A stretch of DNA of 42,509 bases from NCBI GenBank assembly GCA_024275015.1, contig JAJRZW010000074.1:1-42509 (forward strand). Direction: 5' to 3'. The position numbers were made by a program, and so were the translations under genes. Below, in pieces: positions 1 through 9,356 of the stretch. Each line of letters starts with the position of its first letter. Position 1 is the first letter of the stretch. Source of the DNA: Deltaproteobacteria bacterium. GTDB taxonomy: Bacteria; Desulfobacterota; Desulfobulbia; Desulfobulbales; JAJRZW01. The notes under the pieces were generated by a model that worked only from the letters and a program-made list of their open reading frames with translations, had not been told where the DNA came from and made no database searches.

Positions 1-2
1 AC

Positions 3-107
3 GAACTGTTCAACTCCGGCCGCCTGAAAAAAGACGACCGCCTCTTATGCTTCATCCCTGAATCCGGCCGCTTCTCGGTGGGATACCTCCATCTGACCGT
101 GGCGTAA
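3..107 (+). CDS. C-terminal end of a 3-oxoacyl-ACP synthase III (KAS III)-like protein, truncated by window edge
   Basis: The frame starting at base 3 is open to a TAA at 105-107 and gives 34 residues that include [20 protein letters not shown]. From memory this matches the conserved C-terminal strand region of FabH-like condensing enzymes found in proteobacterial lipid and polyene clusters, where a PESGRF motif lies just before the end. The catalytic Cys-His-Asn residues would be upstream, outside the window. It lies on the plus strand, pointing toward the biosynthetic locus that starts at 3102 on the other strand, so a functional link is possible but unproven. The identification rests on a short segment. 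Confidence 0.5.
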   Translation, partial: ELFNSGRLKKDDRLLCFIPESGRFSVGYLHLTVA

Positions 108-261
108 AAGCCAGTCCCTAACTGATTGATAAACCGCGCGACTCCCCCGCTGACCTCTGTCATTACTTTTTTTGCCTAATTCTCTTTTAAAATCATATCT
201 CCTTCTGATAACCTGATTTCAGGGATTCAGAAAGCAACCAATTTCAAGGGGGGAAGCAACA

Positions 262-1062
262 ATGAAAAAAGTCATTTCCTTTGCCGCGTCATTTCTGTTG
301 TTAACCGGCATGTTCACCACGGCGCAGGCCGCAGTAATAAACTGCTGGTTCCCGCCGGCCTGGAAGAGCAAGCCGCAGCAGGCCCGGGCCATTGCCAGAG
401 CCATGTCCTCTGAAACCGGGCTTAAAATCAAGCCCCGGATCGCCAAAAGCTACCCGGAAATTCTCAGGGCCTTTGACTCCCCGGCCCAGAATCTCGTCTA
501 TGTCGGCTCTTTTGTCCAGGCGATCATCAAGGCGCGTCACCTGGGAACCGCCCTGGTGCAGAATATCAACGGCAAGGATCTCTACTCCGGGGTAATGGTC
601 TACCCCAAAGGCGGCGACCCGGAAGCCATCCTCAAGGCCAGCCCGGCCCTGATCTCATTTGCCCGGGGGGCGTCCTCCGGCGAGTCAAGCGCCAAGGCCG
701 CGACCGGCGGCAAGGCCCGTGTCGCCACCGCCAACCATGGCGCCACCTGCGCCGCCATCAAGGCCGGCAAGGCCAGGGCGGGTTTTGTGAAAAACTGGTG
801 GTGGGAGGCCAATAAGGGCAAATACCCACAACTGGCCATGTACGAAGTCCCCGGGATCTCCATCATCGGCAACCCGGACAACGTCCTCACCGCTTCCAAC
901 GCCGTTCCGGCCGCGACCCAGAAAAAAATTACCGCCGCCGCGATCAAACTGAAGGATGTCTTCGGGGCCCCGAAAATGGCAAAGTTCGACCAGTCCCGCC
1001 TGCAGAACCCGTTAAAACTCATGAAAAAAGGTAAAATAGATCCGATGACCTACAGCTGGTAG
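262..1062 (+). CDS. Periplasmic PhnD-like substrate-binding protein (phosphate/phosphonate ABC type)
   Basis: This 266-residue protein has a clear Sec signal peptide: lysines at 2-3, a hydrophobic core at 5-18 and an AQA-A cleavage site at residue 23. The body resembles the PhnD/transferrin-like periplasmic binding family. Such proteins bind a small, often anionic, ligand between two lobes; here the repeating small-residue stretch around 145-185 and the conserved segment near NPDNVLTASN fit the family. A G-rich ribosome site (aaggggggaag) lies just before the ATG. No permease or ATPase gene follows; the next gene is a chemoreceptor on the same strand. A ligand-presenting role for that receptor is therefore an alternative to import. 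The ligand cannot be read from the sequence. Confidence 0.7.
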   Translation: MKKVISFAASFLLLTGMFTTAQAAVINCWFPPAWKSKPQQARAIARAMSSETGLKIKPRIAKSYPEILRAFDSPAQNLVYVGSFVQAIIKARHLGTALVQNINGKDLYSGVMVYPKGGDPEAILKASPALISFARGASSGESSAKAATGGKARVATANHGATCAAIKAGKARAGFVKNWWWEANKGKYPQLAMYEVPGISIIGNPDNVLTASNAVPAATQKKITAAAIKLKDVFGAPKMAKFDQSRLQNPLKLMKKGKIDPMTYSW

Positions 1063-1288
1063 ACAAAACCTTCACAGGAAATCGAATCTGCCTTGTTGTC
1101 GGCCTGTTCACTACAGGTGTACGATTCACAGCCCGATGCCGCGCATCTCCGGCACCCTGCGAAGCCTTACGGCCAGTTGTTTGACACCGAAAATAAATCT
1201 ATCAACCCGGTAATGGCTTACGATAGACGGGAGGCATATTCGCGATGTATTCCCGGTAACAGGCCATTGATGGCCTCATTATTCATGG

Positions 1289-1391
1289 GATGGCTAAGCA
1301 ATAATTTCGATATACAAGGGATTGGGGTCCTTTGGTGAGCGAGCAAAAGGACGGCCACGACGCCTTGGATCGGAGTTATTGCAACGCCATC
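1289..1391 (-). repeat. Dispersed inverted-repeat element, family 1, short copy
   Basis: This 103-base element starts gatggctaagcaataatttc and ends with the near-complement gagttattgcaacgccatc, so its two ends can pair into a long imperfect hairpin. Read on the minus strand it aligns with the copies at 19444-19570 and 39380-39504, but its middle is about 24 bases shorter. It fills part of the 426-base space between the binding-protein gene and the chemoreceptor gene. The rest of that space (1063-1288 and 1392-1488) shows no convincing gene. A weak open frame at 1093-1338 has no recognisable family signature and no good ribosome site. Confidence 0.7.
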
Positions 1392-1488
1392 AACCGTTCC
1401 CCCCGGAGTAAATCCCTGGAGAAACCCTTTGCGACAGTGGACGCCTTGACAGGCATACGACCACAACATCCAGCTTGCGAGGCCTACC

Positions 1489-3084
1489 ATGAACATGGAT
1501 ATCTCAAAAAAACTTTTCATCGGCGTTTTACTCATCAATGCCGTCTCCCTTCTCGCGATCAGCGGCCTGATCAACAACAGGGCCTCGTCCAACAGCAGAA
1601 ACATGGTTGAATCAACCCTCATGACCGTCCAGAAAAAACAGACTCATTCCTACCTGGTACTGGACAAGGGATTTGCCGATGTAGAAACGACCCTGGCCGC
1701 GGCCGACAAGAAGACCATGGCGATCATGATGGGGCTGTACAAGACCTCATACCAGACCCTTGTTGAAGCAACGGCGAACCAGATATTCCCGATGATTGAG
1801 AATTTTGACTTCGACTCCGCCGGCGAGGTGGTGAAAAAACTCATTAAAAACGCCCCGGCGGTCAAATGGATTCGCCTTGAAACCGCGAACCCGGCGAGCA
1901 GGGACGATATCTTTGAGTTCGGCAAAAAGGCCGGCGGCGACACCCTGCTCTTCAACCATAAGATCAGGACCGACTTCGCCTTTCTCAGGATAAGCATGCA
2001 GATCAGTACCGCGGAAATGACGGCCCTGAACACCGTCCGCGCCCTGATGGCAAAGATAAACGCCGACAACCGCAACCTCGCCGCGATTATAAAAAACGAC
2101 GCCGGGCAAACACTGGCCACGGCCAAGATAAAGGCCCGCGCCGATTCTGAAAAACTCGGGGCCCGAATGCTGACCCAGAGTATCATCATGGTTATCATCT
2201 TACTAATTCTCACCGGCGTCATCCTGGTTCTCTACATTCGCAAAGTGGTCATCAACCCGATAAACAGCACCGTTGCCGGCCTGAGCAACAACTCGGAAAT
2301 GGTGGCCGGACACGCGAAATCCATGTCCGCCTCCAGCGTCACCGTTGCCGACGCGGCCCGGCAGCAGGCAGCCTCCCTTGAGGAGACCTCGGCCTCGCTT
2401 GAAGAAATATCCGCCATGACCCGACAAAACGCCGATAACTCCGGCATGGCCTGCCGGCTGATGAAAAGAGTCAGCGAGGTTATGGCAAAGGCCGACGCGA
2501 TGATGAAACAACTGAACGCGTCCATGGATGAGATGACCCGGGCCAGTGACCAGACATCACAGATCAACAAGACCATCGACGAAATCGCCTTTCAGACCAA
2601 TCTTCTTGCCTTGAACGCCGCGGTGGAGGCGGCCAGGGCCGGAGAGGCGGGGGCGGGTTTCGCGGTGGTGGCCGACGAGGTCCGTAATCTTGCCATGCGG
2701 GCCGCGGAGGCGGCAAAAAACTCCGAATCCCTGATCAAACAGACCCTCTCCACCGTAGCGGAAGGGTCCCGCCTGAGCCGGGATGTCGGCGAAACCTTTT
2801 CCGGAATGAATGAACAGATTAACGAGGCGGTCAACATCGTCAACGAGATCGCCACGGCATCAAACGAACAGTCCAAGGGGATATCCCAGCTCAATATCGC
2901 GGTGGCGGACCAGGATAAACTGGTGCAGCAAAATGCCTTCGCAGCCTCTAACTTTGACTCCACCGCCCGCGACCTGGCGCGACAGGTGGAAATGCTGGAT
3001 GAAATGATCAGCAGACTCAGCCTGATGATCGGCGGCGGCAACAAACCCGCCACCGGGGAACCTTTGCCCCTGCCACCCGCGTAG
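1489..3084 (+). CDS. Methyl-accepting chemotaxis protein
   Basis: This 531-residue transmembrane chemoreceptor is expected to signal to CheA through CheW. Membrane segments lie at about 10-28 and 230-250 and enclose a periplasmic sensor of roughly 200 residues that I cannot assign to a named domain. The cytoplasmic region carries a long coiled coil with the highly conserved signalling hairpin tip at about 365-400 (core [19 protein letters not shown]). The chain ends in a proline-rich tail and has no CheR-docking pentapeptide. A canonical HAMP after the second membrane segment is not obvious. The upstream neighbour is a periplasmic binding protein on the same strand. A CheW gene is at 38831-39349. 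Confidence 0.93.
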   Translation: MNMDISKKLFIGVLLINAVSLLAISGLINNRASSNSRNMVESTLMTVQKKQTHSYLVLDKGFADVETTLAAADKKTMAIMMGLYKTSYQTLVEATANQIFPMIENFDFDSAGEVVKKLIKNAPAVKWIRLETANPASRDDIFEFGKKAGGDTLLFNHKIRTDFAFLRISMQISTAEMTALNTVRALMAKINADNRNLAAIIKNDAGQTLATAKIKARADSEKLGARMLTQSIIMVIILLILTGVILVLYIRKVVINPINSTVAGLSNNSEMVAGHAKSMSASSVTVADAARQQAASLEETSASLEEISAMTRQNADNSGMACRLMKRVSEVMAKADAMMKQLNASMDEMTRASDQTSQINKTIDEIAFQTNLLALNAAVEAARAGEAGAGFAVVADEVRNLAMRAAEAAKNSESLIKQTLSTVAEGSRLSRDVGETFSGMNEQINEAVNIVNEIATASNEQSKGISQLNIAVADQDKLVQQNAFAASNFDSTARDLARQVEMLDEMISRLSLMIGGGNKPATGEPLPLPPA

Positions 3085-3101
3085 GTCACCCGGTTCGGAT
3101 C

Positions 3102-3365
3102 TCAGACGGTACGGTCTTCCCTGACAAAACCGGCCAGGCTCTTCAGGGTGGCGAGGATTTTCCTGCTGTTGTCGTCATTGCCGATCCTGACCCCGTATTT
3201 ATTCTGGATACTGAAAACGATCTCCACCGCGTCAAGGGAATCGGTATCCAGCGGCGATTCAGGACCGATGAGATATGAATCCGGGGTCATATCCAGAGGT
3301 ATCCCGCCCCTGATCCTGCATACATCACAGATAAGTTCGGCTATCTCTGTTTCAAGTTCGTCCAT
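3102..3365 (-). CDS. Acyl carrier protein
   Basis: This 87-residue acyl carrier protein holds growing acyl chains as thioesters on a phosphopantetheine arm. The attachment serine is S43 in the motif PLDTDSLDAVEIV. The fourth helix is complete (ILATLKSLAGFV, residues 69-80), unlike the other ACP of the locus at 21688-21900. It is the last gene of the lower biosynthetic block, 109 bases after the ABC permease gene. It runs tail to tail with the chemoreceptor, with only 17 bases between their stop codons and no obvious terminator. It probably serves the ketosynthases, ketoreductase and dehydratases of this locus rather than housekeeping fatty acid synthesis; that is inference from position. Confidence 0.88.
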   Translation of the reverse strand: MDELETEIAELICDVCRIRGGIPLDMTPDSYLIGPESPLDTDSLDAVEIVFSIQNKYGVRIGNDDNSRKILATLKSLAGFVREDRTV

Positions 3366-3474
3366 GGGAATACCTTTTATATCGTTTTAATCGAGTCGAA
3401 TATCTGATGAAGTCGTAACAAGTCCCCGATAGGGGGGAGGAAACGACGATTCGCGGGCGCCGGGATACTGAAAT

Positions 3475-4770
3475 TCACGATCGCGCAAGCTTCAGGCGGA
3501 AAATCTTCCACCAGGAAAACAGCAGACAGACGGTGCCAAATAAAAAAAGGCGCAGAAGCGCGGGCCATATCTCCGCAAACCCAACTCCCCGGACAAAAAG
3601 GGCCACCAGGGCCTCAAGACCCCAACCAAGGGGGGAGACAACGCTCAGGGAACGCATCAACGGCGGCATGGCGTAAACCGGGACCATAACCCCGCCAATG
3701 GCCGCCGCCACCACCACCGAGATCGCGCCGAACATTGCCGCCTGCTCATGGGTCCGGGCCAGAATCCCGACCATGAAGCCATAGCCGCTGGCGGCAAAAC
3801 AGGCACAGAACAGGGTCAGCCCCAGGGCCAAGATCGCCGGCGGCAGAACCAGGGGATCGGTGCCGAAACGGGGCAGGACCCAGGCGCCGATGGCAAAGAG
3901 GACAACAAACTGAAGGATACAGGCCATGGTATAGGCCGCAATCCGGGAGCTGACCAGGGAAAAACGCGATACCGGGGCGACAAGGAGCCGGGCAAAAGTG
4001 TTGCTGCTCCGCTCGTCAAGGATGACCGCAGCCAGCGGCACGACGATAAAAAAGATGCCGAACAGGGACCAGGCCGGGACATTATGCTGCACCGCGCTGG
4101 GGACAATGGGGCCGGTGCCGGCATTTTCAGCCCTGATTACCACCATGCCTCCGGCCGGCCCGGCAAGTTCCGGCATGGTAATCGATGCCATGGCCGCGGC
4201 CGGTCCCATCGTCGCCACCAGGGCGGCGCGAATCCTGTCGGGGAGAATCCGTTTGATCGCGGCCATGGTCTTACGGGTCTCAAGCCTGCCGCCGACGGCA
4301 CGGATCACGCCGATAACCGCCGCCCTGAGTCCGGTAAGGGCGGTGGGGTCAAAGACGGCGGTGAGCATGGGCGGTGAACCCCCACCCCCGACCCCACCTT
4401 CCTTTAAAGAATCGTTTACCGAACCTTCAAGGGACTGATCAAACCCGGCCGGAATCTCGACCACCGCCTGGATCTCCCCCAGACGGCAGCGGCGAACCAG
4501 GTCAGGGACATCGACATCGCCAACGGCAAGATTTGCGCCGATACCGAGGCCGGCGGCTTCCCGGATCAGTTCAGCCCCAAGACCTCTGCGGTCGTGATCA
4601 ACCACGATCACCCGCGCCCCTGATTCCCCGGCTATCTTAAGGACATTCCGCTGCACCAGGGTGATGACCATCACCAGCACCACCGGCATCAAAAACAAAA
4701 GCAAAAGCGCGGCCCGGTCGCGCCATAGGAGTTTCAATTCCTTACTTATCAAAGTGAAAAAGGCTGCCAT
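3475..4770 (-). CDS. ABC-2 type exporter permease
   Basis: This 431-residue integral membrane subunit of an ABC exporter has one membrane helix at 20-39, a large extracytoplasmic part from about 40 to 230, and a bundle of about five helices between 233 and 422. This is the ABC-2 architecture of drug, lipid and polysaccharide exporters. The frame stays open 45 codons further upstream, but the ATG at 4770 is preferred: it overlaps the stop of the ATPase gene by one base (TAATG) and begins right before the membrane-entry sequence. It is expected to pair with that ATPase and move the product, or a precursor of it, across the inner membrane. The substrate is unknown. Confidence 0.88.
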   Translation of the reverse strand: MAAFFTLISKELKLLWRDRAALLLLFLMPVVLVMVITLVQRNVLKIAGESGARVIVVDHDRRGLGAELIREAAGLGIGANLAVGDVDVPDLVRRCRLGEIQAVVEIPAGFDQSLEGSVNDSLKEGGVGGGGSPPMLTAVFDPTALTGLRAAVIGVIRAVGGRLETRKTMAAIKRILPDRIRAALVATMGPAAAMASITMPELAGPAGGMVVIRAENAGTGPIVPSAVQHNVPAWSLFGIFFIVVPLAAVILDERSSNTFARLLVAPVSRFSLVSSRIAAYTMACILQFVVLFAIGAWVLPRFGTDPLVLPPAILALGLTLFCACFAASGYGFMVGILARTHEQAAMFGAISVVVAAAIGGVMVPVYAMPPLMRSLSVVSPLGWGLEALVALFVRGVGFAEIWPALLRLFLFGTVCLLFSWWKIFRLKLARS

Positions 4771-5531
4771 TACTCTTTCAGACTCCGGCCGGTAAGGGCA
4801 AGGAAGAGCTCCCCCAGGGTCTTCTCCCCATGGGCTGCGAGAAGTTCCGCCGGAACGCCCTCGGAAATCACCCGCCCCTGATTGATCACCGCGATCCGGT
4901 GACACAGACGCCCGGCCTCTTCCATATAATGGGTGGTGTAGATAAGAGTGGTACCGGAATCCGGAAGCTCGGCCAGCCAGGAAAGTATCATCTCCCGCGA
5001 CTGGGTATCGATCCCCACCGTGGGCTCGTCAAGAAGGAGAAGCGCGGGGGCATGGACCAGACCGCAGGCAAGGTTTACCCGCCGCTTCATCCCCCCGGAC
5101 AGGGTATGGACCCGTTCCCCGCTTTTTGCGCAAAGCCCGGCCCGCTTAAGGCACACCTCAACCCGATCCCGCAGGTTCGATCCACGGAGACCGTAAAGAC
5201 GACCGAAAAAATCAAGATTTTCCCGGGGAGGAAACTCCTGATAGACCGCGAGCTCCTGGGGAACGATGCCGATCATCTTCCGAACCTCCGCCCCCCCCCG
5301 GGCCAGACTGCGCCCGGCAAGCCGGATATCGCCGCCGTTGGGGGAGATAAGGGTAGAAAGCATCGACACCAGCGTGGTCTTGCCGGCACCGTTGGGCCCG
5401 AGGACCCCGTAAACCATCCCCTTTTCAACCTTGAGATCAATACCGTCCAGGGCCGGAGAAGCAACTCCAGGATAGGAAAAACGGACCTTATCGACAACAA
5501 GGAAACTTTCTGATTCGTGAATATGAGGCAT
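4770..5531 (-). CDS. ABC transporter ATP-binding protein
   Basis: This 253-residue nucleotide-binding subunit has all motifs intact: Walker A GPNGAGKT at 45-52, a Q-loop near residue 92, the signature LSGGM at 144-148, Walker B LLLLDEP at 164-170 and the switch histidine H201. It belongs to the ABC-2/drug-exporter (CcmA-like) group and powers the permease encoded next, whose start codon overlaps its stop codon. The gene contains a run of nine C on the plus strand (5291-5299), which encodes part of ARGGA. No strong ribosome site is seen before the ATG at 5531. Confidence 0.92.
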   Translation of the reverse strand: MPHIHESESFLVVDKVRFSYPGVASPALDGIDLKVEKGMVYGVLGPNGAGKTTLVSMLSTLISPNGGDIRLAGRSLARGGAEVRKMIGIVPQELAVYQEFPPRENLDFFGRLYGLRGSNLRDRVEVCLKRAGLCAKSGERVHTLSGGMKRRVNLACGLVHAPALLLLDEPTVGIDTQSREMILSWLAELPDSGTTLIYTTHYMEEAGRLCHRIAVINQGRVISEGVPAELLAAHGEKTLGELFLALTGRSLKE

Positions 5532-5573
5532 GATGGGGGCAGGATAGCATCACCGCTGACGGGAAGCAACACC

Positions 5574-6371
5574 TTACCCATCTTTCCCACCACCCCTGAA
5601 GCCCATGAAAAAGTTGAGCTCGCGGAAACTACCAAGGGAGAGACGATGAAATTCCCACCGGTAATCCGGTCCGGCGGCAACGGCCATGGCCCGCAATTGC
5701 TCTTCATCATAAATACGCGTGGTGCTGACCAGGCCGTCCCAGAGACCGATAAACGGCAACAGGGGAACAAGGAAGGTAAAAACGAATTTCAGCAGGCGGT
5801 GACGACGGGTCCGAAACGGATTAAGCAGATAGGCAAACAGGCTCGGAAGGTACAAAACCCGGAGGTAGAGGGGATTACGGGGAAAGGGCTCCATGATAAT
5901 CACCGCCTTGCCGGAATCAACCGCGGCGGTGATGACCTTTATTGCCTCATCAGGGCGGAAGTGATGAAAGACACAGAAAAAGGAACGGCCGTCATGGGCA
6001 ATGGCCGGGTCAACCGCCATGGCGTTGACCGGATCGGGCCAGAACCGGCAATGACCGTTGCATATCTCCGCCACTCCCCCGGCCTCGCGGCCGCCCATAA
6101 GATCGGAAAGGATCACTTCGGGCATGGAATCCTGCCCGAGATCATCGGCGGCGCGAACAATGGCGGCGGTGGTAAGGCCGGTGCCGCTGCCGAGATCCAG
6201 CATCCTTTTAATCCCGGCCCGGGAGATAAAACGGGCCAGAACCGGCGCCGCCGATTCCGGGATGTCTCCCCCGGCGATCACCCGACCCAGGACCTCGACC
6301 ACCGAGTCACGGACAAAACCGGGACACCAGGATGAATCATTAAACTCAAACAGATGAAGACGAGACATCAT
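5574..6371 (-). CDS. Class I SAM-dependent methyltransferase
   Basis: This 265-residue protein has the S-adenosylmethionine-binding motif LDLGSGTG at residues 58-65, followed by the expected acidic loop (EVILSDL) and an FFCVFHHF motif-IV-like region. A hydrophobic segment, about residues 185-215, suggests contact with the membrane or a lipid substrate, which is unusual for a soluble methyltransferase. The ATG at 6371 overlaps the stop of the radical SAM gene by four bases (ATGA), indicating coupled translation. It could O- or C-methylate the acyl product. Aryl polyene clusters often carry a methyltransferase, but the substrate here is not deducible. Confidence 0.8.
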   Translation of the reverse strand: MMSRLHLFEFNDSSWCPGFVRDSVVEVLGRVIAGGDIPESAAPVLARFISRAGIKRMLDLGSGTGLTTAAIVRAADDLGQDSMPEVILSDLMGGREAGGVAEICNGHCRFWPDPVNAMAVDPAIAHDGRSFFCVFHHFRPDEAIKVITAAVDSGKAVIIMEPFPRNPLYLRVLYLPSLFAYLLNPFRTRRHRLLKFVFTFLVPLLPFIGLWDGLVSTTRIYDEEQLRAMAVAAGPDYRWEFHRLSLGSFRELNFFMGFRGGGKDG

Positions 6372-7810
6372 TTTTTCTTCATCATCCTGCGATTGGCGTG
6401 GGCGAAACGCCAGAAAGATAAAAAATCAACAATGAAACGCCGCCAGCTGTCCGGCGACTTCCACAACATGGCGACATAACCGAGCAGTACCTTGATCCGG
6501 GTATAGTGACTCTTGTAAAAGTTGATGAACAACTCATCAAGACGCTCCCGGGTCATGCCATTGGGAATAAATAAAAAATCCATGCAGTCCATCCGTTCCC
6601 AGTCTTCGGTGAACTCACCGAGATCGTTGACATTCTGATAAAGGGGCGAGCCGGGGAAGGGGGTGAACTTGGAGAGGTTGAAGTCGTCCACCGGCAGGGA
6701 AAAGACATATTCCATGCTCTTTTTTATGCTGCTCTCGCTCTCGCCGGGCAGCCCCATCATCAAAAGCCCCTTGACCCGGATACCGGCCTTATGGATCAGG
6801 CGGATCTTCCCGGCCAGCATTTCAAGGTCTGGATTCTGCCGGTGCTGCGCCAGAAGATCGGGATCACCTGTCTCGATGCCGAGACTGATCATCCAGCAGC
6901 CCGCCTTTTTCATCAACTTCAGGAGGTCAAAGTCGATATGCTCGGCCCGCACCGCGCAGTTGAAGGTCATGCCGAGGGAGTTGTCCATAATCAGGCGGCA
7001 GAACTCCTCCACCCTTTCACGGTTAAAGGTAAACTGGTCATCGTAGAAGTTGACGTGACGGATGGCGAATTTTTCCTTGAGATATTGCAGATGGCGGTAA
7101 AGGTAATCAGCGGAATTATAGCGGAAGCTGCGGCGAAAGACCGAACGGTCGCAATAGGAACAGGCGTAAGGACATCCCCGGCTTGAGATACAGCTGGTAC
7201 TCGGGGTATGGGGATAATTGAAGATCGGCAGCTTGTACTTTTCCGGAAACCCGACGAGTTTTTCATAGGCGGGAAAGGGAAGGCTGTCGAGATCCAGGAG
7301 TTCCTTCCTGAAACCGGTGAACACCGCCATCCCCGCGCTCCGGTAAACCAGGCCCTTAATCCCTTCCACCCCATCACCGCCGGATTCGATCAGCTCACGC
7401 GTACACTCCTCGCCTTCTCCGACAACGACGAAATCAACCCCGGGATACTTCTCAATTACCTTTTCCCTCAGGGCCGATACATGGGCGCCGCCGAAAACCG
7501 TCTTAACCGCCGGATCAATATCCCTGACCATCAACGCCAGACGGTGGCCATCGATAAAACTCGAGGTGGTACAGGAAAAACCGACAAAAGCAGGTCTTTT
7601 CTCCCGAACGTAATCAACAATGGCCCGGTCGGAATCGGGATCGGCGAAGCAGTCGACAATATCGGCGGTGATCCCGTGGTTTTCGAGCCAGGCGGCAATC
7701 ATCGCCAGCCCCAGCGGCGGCATGAGGTTGGCCTTGCGGGCGATGTCGGCGCGGGCCGCCTCTTTTGAATATCCCAGAGGATGAACCAGGAGCACAGGTT
7801 TTTCACTCAT
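6368..7810 (-). CDS. B12-binding radical SAM protein (BchE-like class)
   Basis: This 480-residue protein begins with a Rossmann-like cobalamin-binding domain (about 1-145) and continues with a radical SAM barrel. The cluster ligands are C213, C217 and C220 in GCPYACSYCD, and a GIETGDP motif for SAM contact follows. Enzymes of this class carry out methylation of unactivated carbons, ring formation and other radical reactions. The classic DxHxxG cobalamin ligand is not seen in the N-domain; its absence is common in this class. It overlaps the ketosynthase gene upstream and the methyltransferase gene downstream by four bases each, so it is almost certainly part of the pathway. Its reaction is unknown. 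Confidence 0.88.
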   Translation of the reverse strand: MSEKPVLLVHPLGYSKEAARADIARKANLMPPLGLAMIAAWLENHGITADIVDCFADPDSDRAIVDYVREKRPAFVGFSCTTSSFIDGHRLALMVRDIDPAVKTVFGGAHVSALREKVIEKYPGVDFVVVGEGEECTRELIESGGDGVEGIKGLVYRSAGMAVFTGFRKELLDLDSLPFPAYEKLVGFPEKYKLPIFNYPHTPSTSCISSRGCPYACSYCDRSVFRRSFRYNSADYLYRHLQYLKEKFAIRHVNFYDDQFTFNRERVEEFCRLIMDNSLGMTFNCAVRAEHIDFDLLKLMKKAGCWMISLGIETGDPDLLAQHRQNPDLEMLAGKIRLIHKAGIRVKGLLMMGLPGESESSIKKSMEYVFSLPVDDFNLSKFTPFPGSPLYQNVNDLGEFTEDWERMDCMDFLFIPNGMTRERLDELFINFYKSHYTRIKVLLGYVAMLWKSPDSWRRFIVDFLSFWRFAHANRRMMKKK

Positions 7811-8895
7811 TTCTCTTCCCTTGCAAAAAGAACCGCGGCGTTAATGCCGCCGAATCCGGAATTACAGCTTATCACCGCCGGACGCGCCAGGGGCCGGGGC
7901 CTGACCACCGCCGCCTCTGCCCCTTCATCCGGTTCGCGCAGCCCCACGGTGGGAGGGATGATCCCGCGTTTTATGGTCTCTATCGCGATCGCGGCCTCAA
8001 TTACCCCGGCGGCGCCGAGACAATGGCCAATTGCGCCCTTGACCGAATAAAAAGGCACCCCGGGACAGACCTGCTCAAACGCCTTGATCTCCATGGCGTC
8101 GTTGAAGACCGTGCCGGTACCGTGGGCGTTGATCGCCCCGATTCCCCCGCGCGGCGAATCAATCTGCCGAAGGGTACGGATCAGCCCCGAGGCCTCGCGG
8201 CAGGGGGCGGTAATATGAACCGCGTCGCAGGAGGAAGCCTTGGCGCTGATCACGATCCCGTCGTCCAGCCCCATGGCGCCGGCCCGCTCCGCCGAGGTCA
8301 GAAGGACATAGGCCGCGCCCTCCCCCAAGGCCAGGCCGTCGCGCTTGCGATCAAAGGGACGGCAGGTTTCCCCGGCCATGGCCTTTAAAGCGTCAAAACC
8401 GCTGACCACGAAACGGCTGACCAGATCAACCCCGACCACCAGCACCGCCCCGGCCTCGCGGCTCCGGATCATCGAAGCCCCACTGCCGATGGCCATGGTA
8501 CCGGATGCGCAGGCCGCGCTCACCGTGACCCCGGTATCGGCAAGGCCGACAAGGTCAGCGATCGCCGCGGCAAGTCCCGGCACCTGGCCGGGCGGAACCG
8601 TGGGGACGGGTGACAAAAGCTCATCCACCGCGCCCTTGGTAGCGGCAACGAGCAGGCGGGTGTCATCCGACAGCGGCGGCAGCGTTGCCGCGAGAAGAGC
8701 AAGCAATTCACCCAGACGGGCGGCACTGCCGGTTTCCCCCCGCAAACCCGGAACCAGGCTCAGAGGTGGACAGTGGTCAATCCCGGCAACAGCGGTGGGC
8801 GCGACCGCGAGCCTGCCGGCAAGCAGGCCGTTCCAGGTGGCGTCAAGATCGCCAAGGCCGGTAATGACGCCGCAGGCGGCCGCCACCACCCTCAC
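7807..8895 (-). CDS. Beta-ketoacyl-ACP synthase, FabF-like
   Basis: This condensing enzyme extends ACP-bound chains by two carbons. The thiolase-fold triad is intact: Cys129 in SAACASG, His258 in NAHGTGT and His291 in KGAIGHCLG, with Lys286. I start it at the GTG at 8895, giving 362 residues. That codon overlaps the thioesterase stop as GTGA and is preceded by a strong ribosome site (GGGAGGGG). A GTG at 8913 would add six residues but has no such support. At 362 residues it is somewhat shorter than a typical FabF (about 410). The locus has a second complete ketosynthase at 20413-21639. Confidence 0.9.
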   Translation of the reverse strand: MRVVAAACGVITGLGDLDATWNGLLAGRLAVAPTAVAGIDHCPPLSLVPGLRGETGSAARLGELLALLAATLPPLSDDTRLLVAATKGAVDELLSPVPTVPPGQVPGLAAAIADLVGLADTGVTVSAACASGTMAIGSGASMIRSREAGAVLVVGVDLVSRFVVSGFDALKAMAGETCRPFDRKRDGLALGEGAAYVLLTSAERAGAMGLDDGIVISAKASSCDAVHITAPCREASGLIRTLRQIDSPRGGIGAINAHGTGTVFNDAMEIKAFEQVCPGVPFYSVKGAIGHCLGAAGVIEAAIAIETIKRGIIPPTVGLREPDEGAEAAVVRPRPLARPAVISCNSGFGGINAAVLFAREEK

Positions 8896-9356
8896 AACCG
8901 CCCCTCCCGCCACCGCTGCCTGAACTCCTCCATCCAGTCGGGGACAATGAACATCAGCTCACCGGCAGGCTCGGTAAAAAGCTGCACCGTGGTCGCCCTC
9001 GCGACAAGCCGGGCGTCATTCCCACGGATGGTGTAGGAAAAATCAAGCCTTGCCGCCTCGGTCCAGTTAAGTCGGGTCTCAATCTCCATCTCCTCGTCAA
9101 GACGGAGGGGAGATTTGTAATCAATGTTAAGCCGGACAATCGGCGCCGCCACCTCCGCCGTCACCAGGCGGTTATAACTCACCTCGGGATATTTCTCCCC
9201 CATGGCCACCCTGCCGTCATCTAAAAAACCGACATAACGACCATGCCATACGATCCGGAGCATATCCACTTCCTCAAAGCGGACCCGGCGGCGACAGACG
9301 GCGATCAGGGGCGGAGGGTCTGCCCTGACCGGCCCCGCTTCCACGTCTTCATTCAT
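8892..9356 (-). CDS. Acyl-CoA/acyl-ACP thioesterase, 4HBT (YbgC-like) hotdog family
   Basis: This 154-residue single-hotdog protein carries the 4-hydroxybenzoyl-CoA thioesterase signature VRFEEVDMLRIVWHGRYVGF, with the likely catalytic aspartate D31 followed by WHGRY. The family hydrolyses acyl thioesters, and aryl polyene clusters usually contain such an enzyme to release or proofread chains. The ATG at 9356 overlaps the stop of the hotdog dehydratase-like gene (ATGA). Its own stop overlaps the ketosynthase start. The N-terminus has about 20 extra polar residues before the fold. Confidence 0.85.
   Translation of the reverse strand: MNEDVEAGPVRADPPPLIAVCRRRVRFEEVDMLRIVWHGRYVGFLDDGRVAMGEKYPEVSYNRLVTAEVAAPIVRLNIDYKSPLRLDEEMEIETRLNWTEAARLDFSYTIRGNDARLVARATTVQLFTEPAGELMFIVPDWMEEFRQRWREGRL

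Noticed and set aside
1093-1338. Short open frame between the binding protein and the chemoreceptor
   Set aside because: It starts with a non-ATG codon, has no ribosome site or family resemblance, and runs into the repeat element at 1289-1391.
5517-6335. Plus-strand open frame opposite the methyltransferase gene
   Set aside because: Low-complexity Gly/His/Lys-rich translation, and antisense to a protein with a clear SAM motif.
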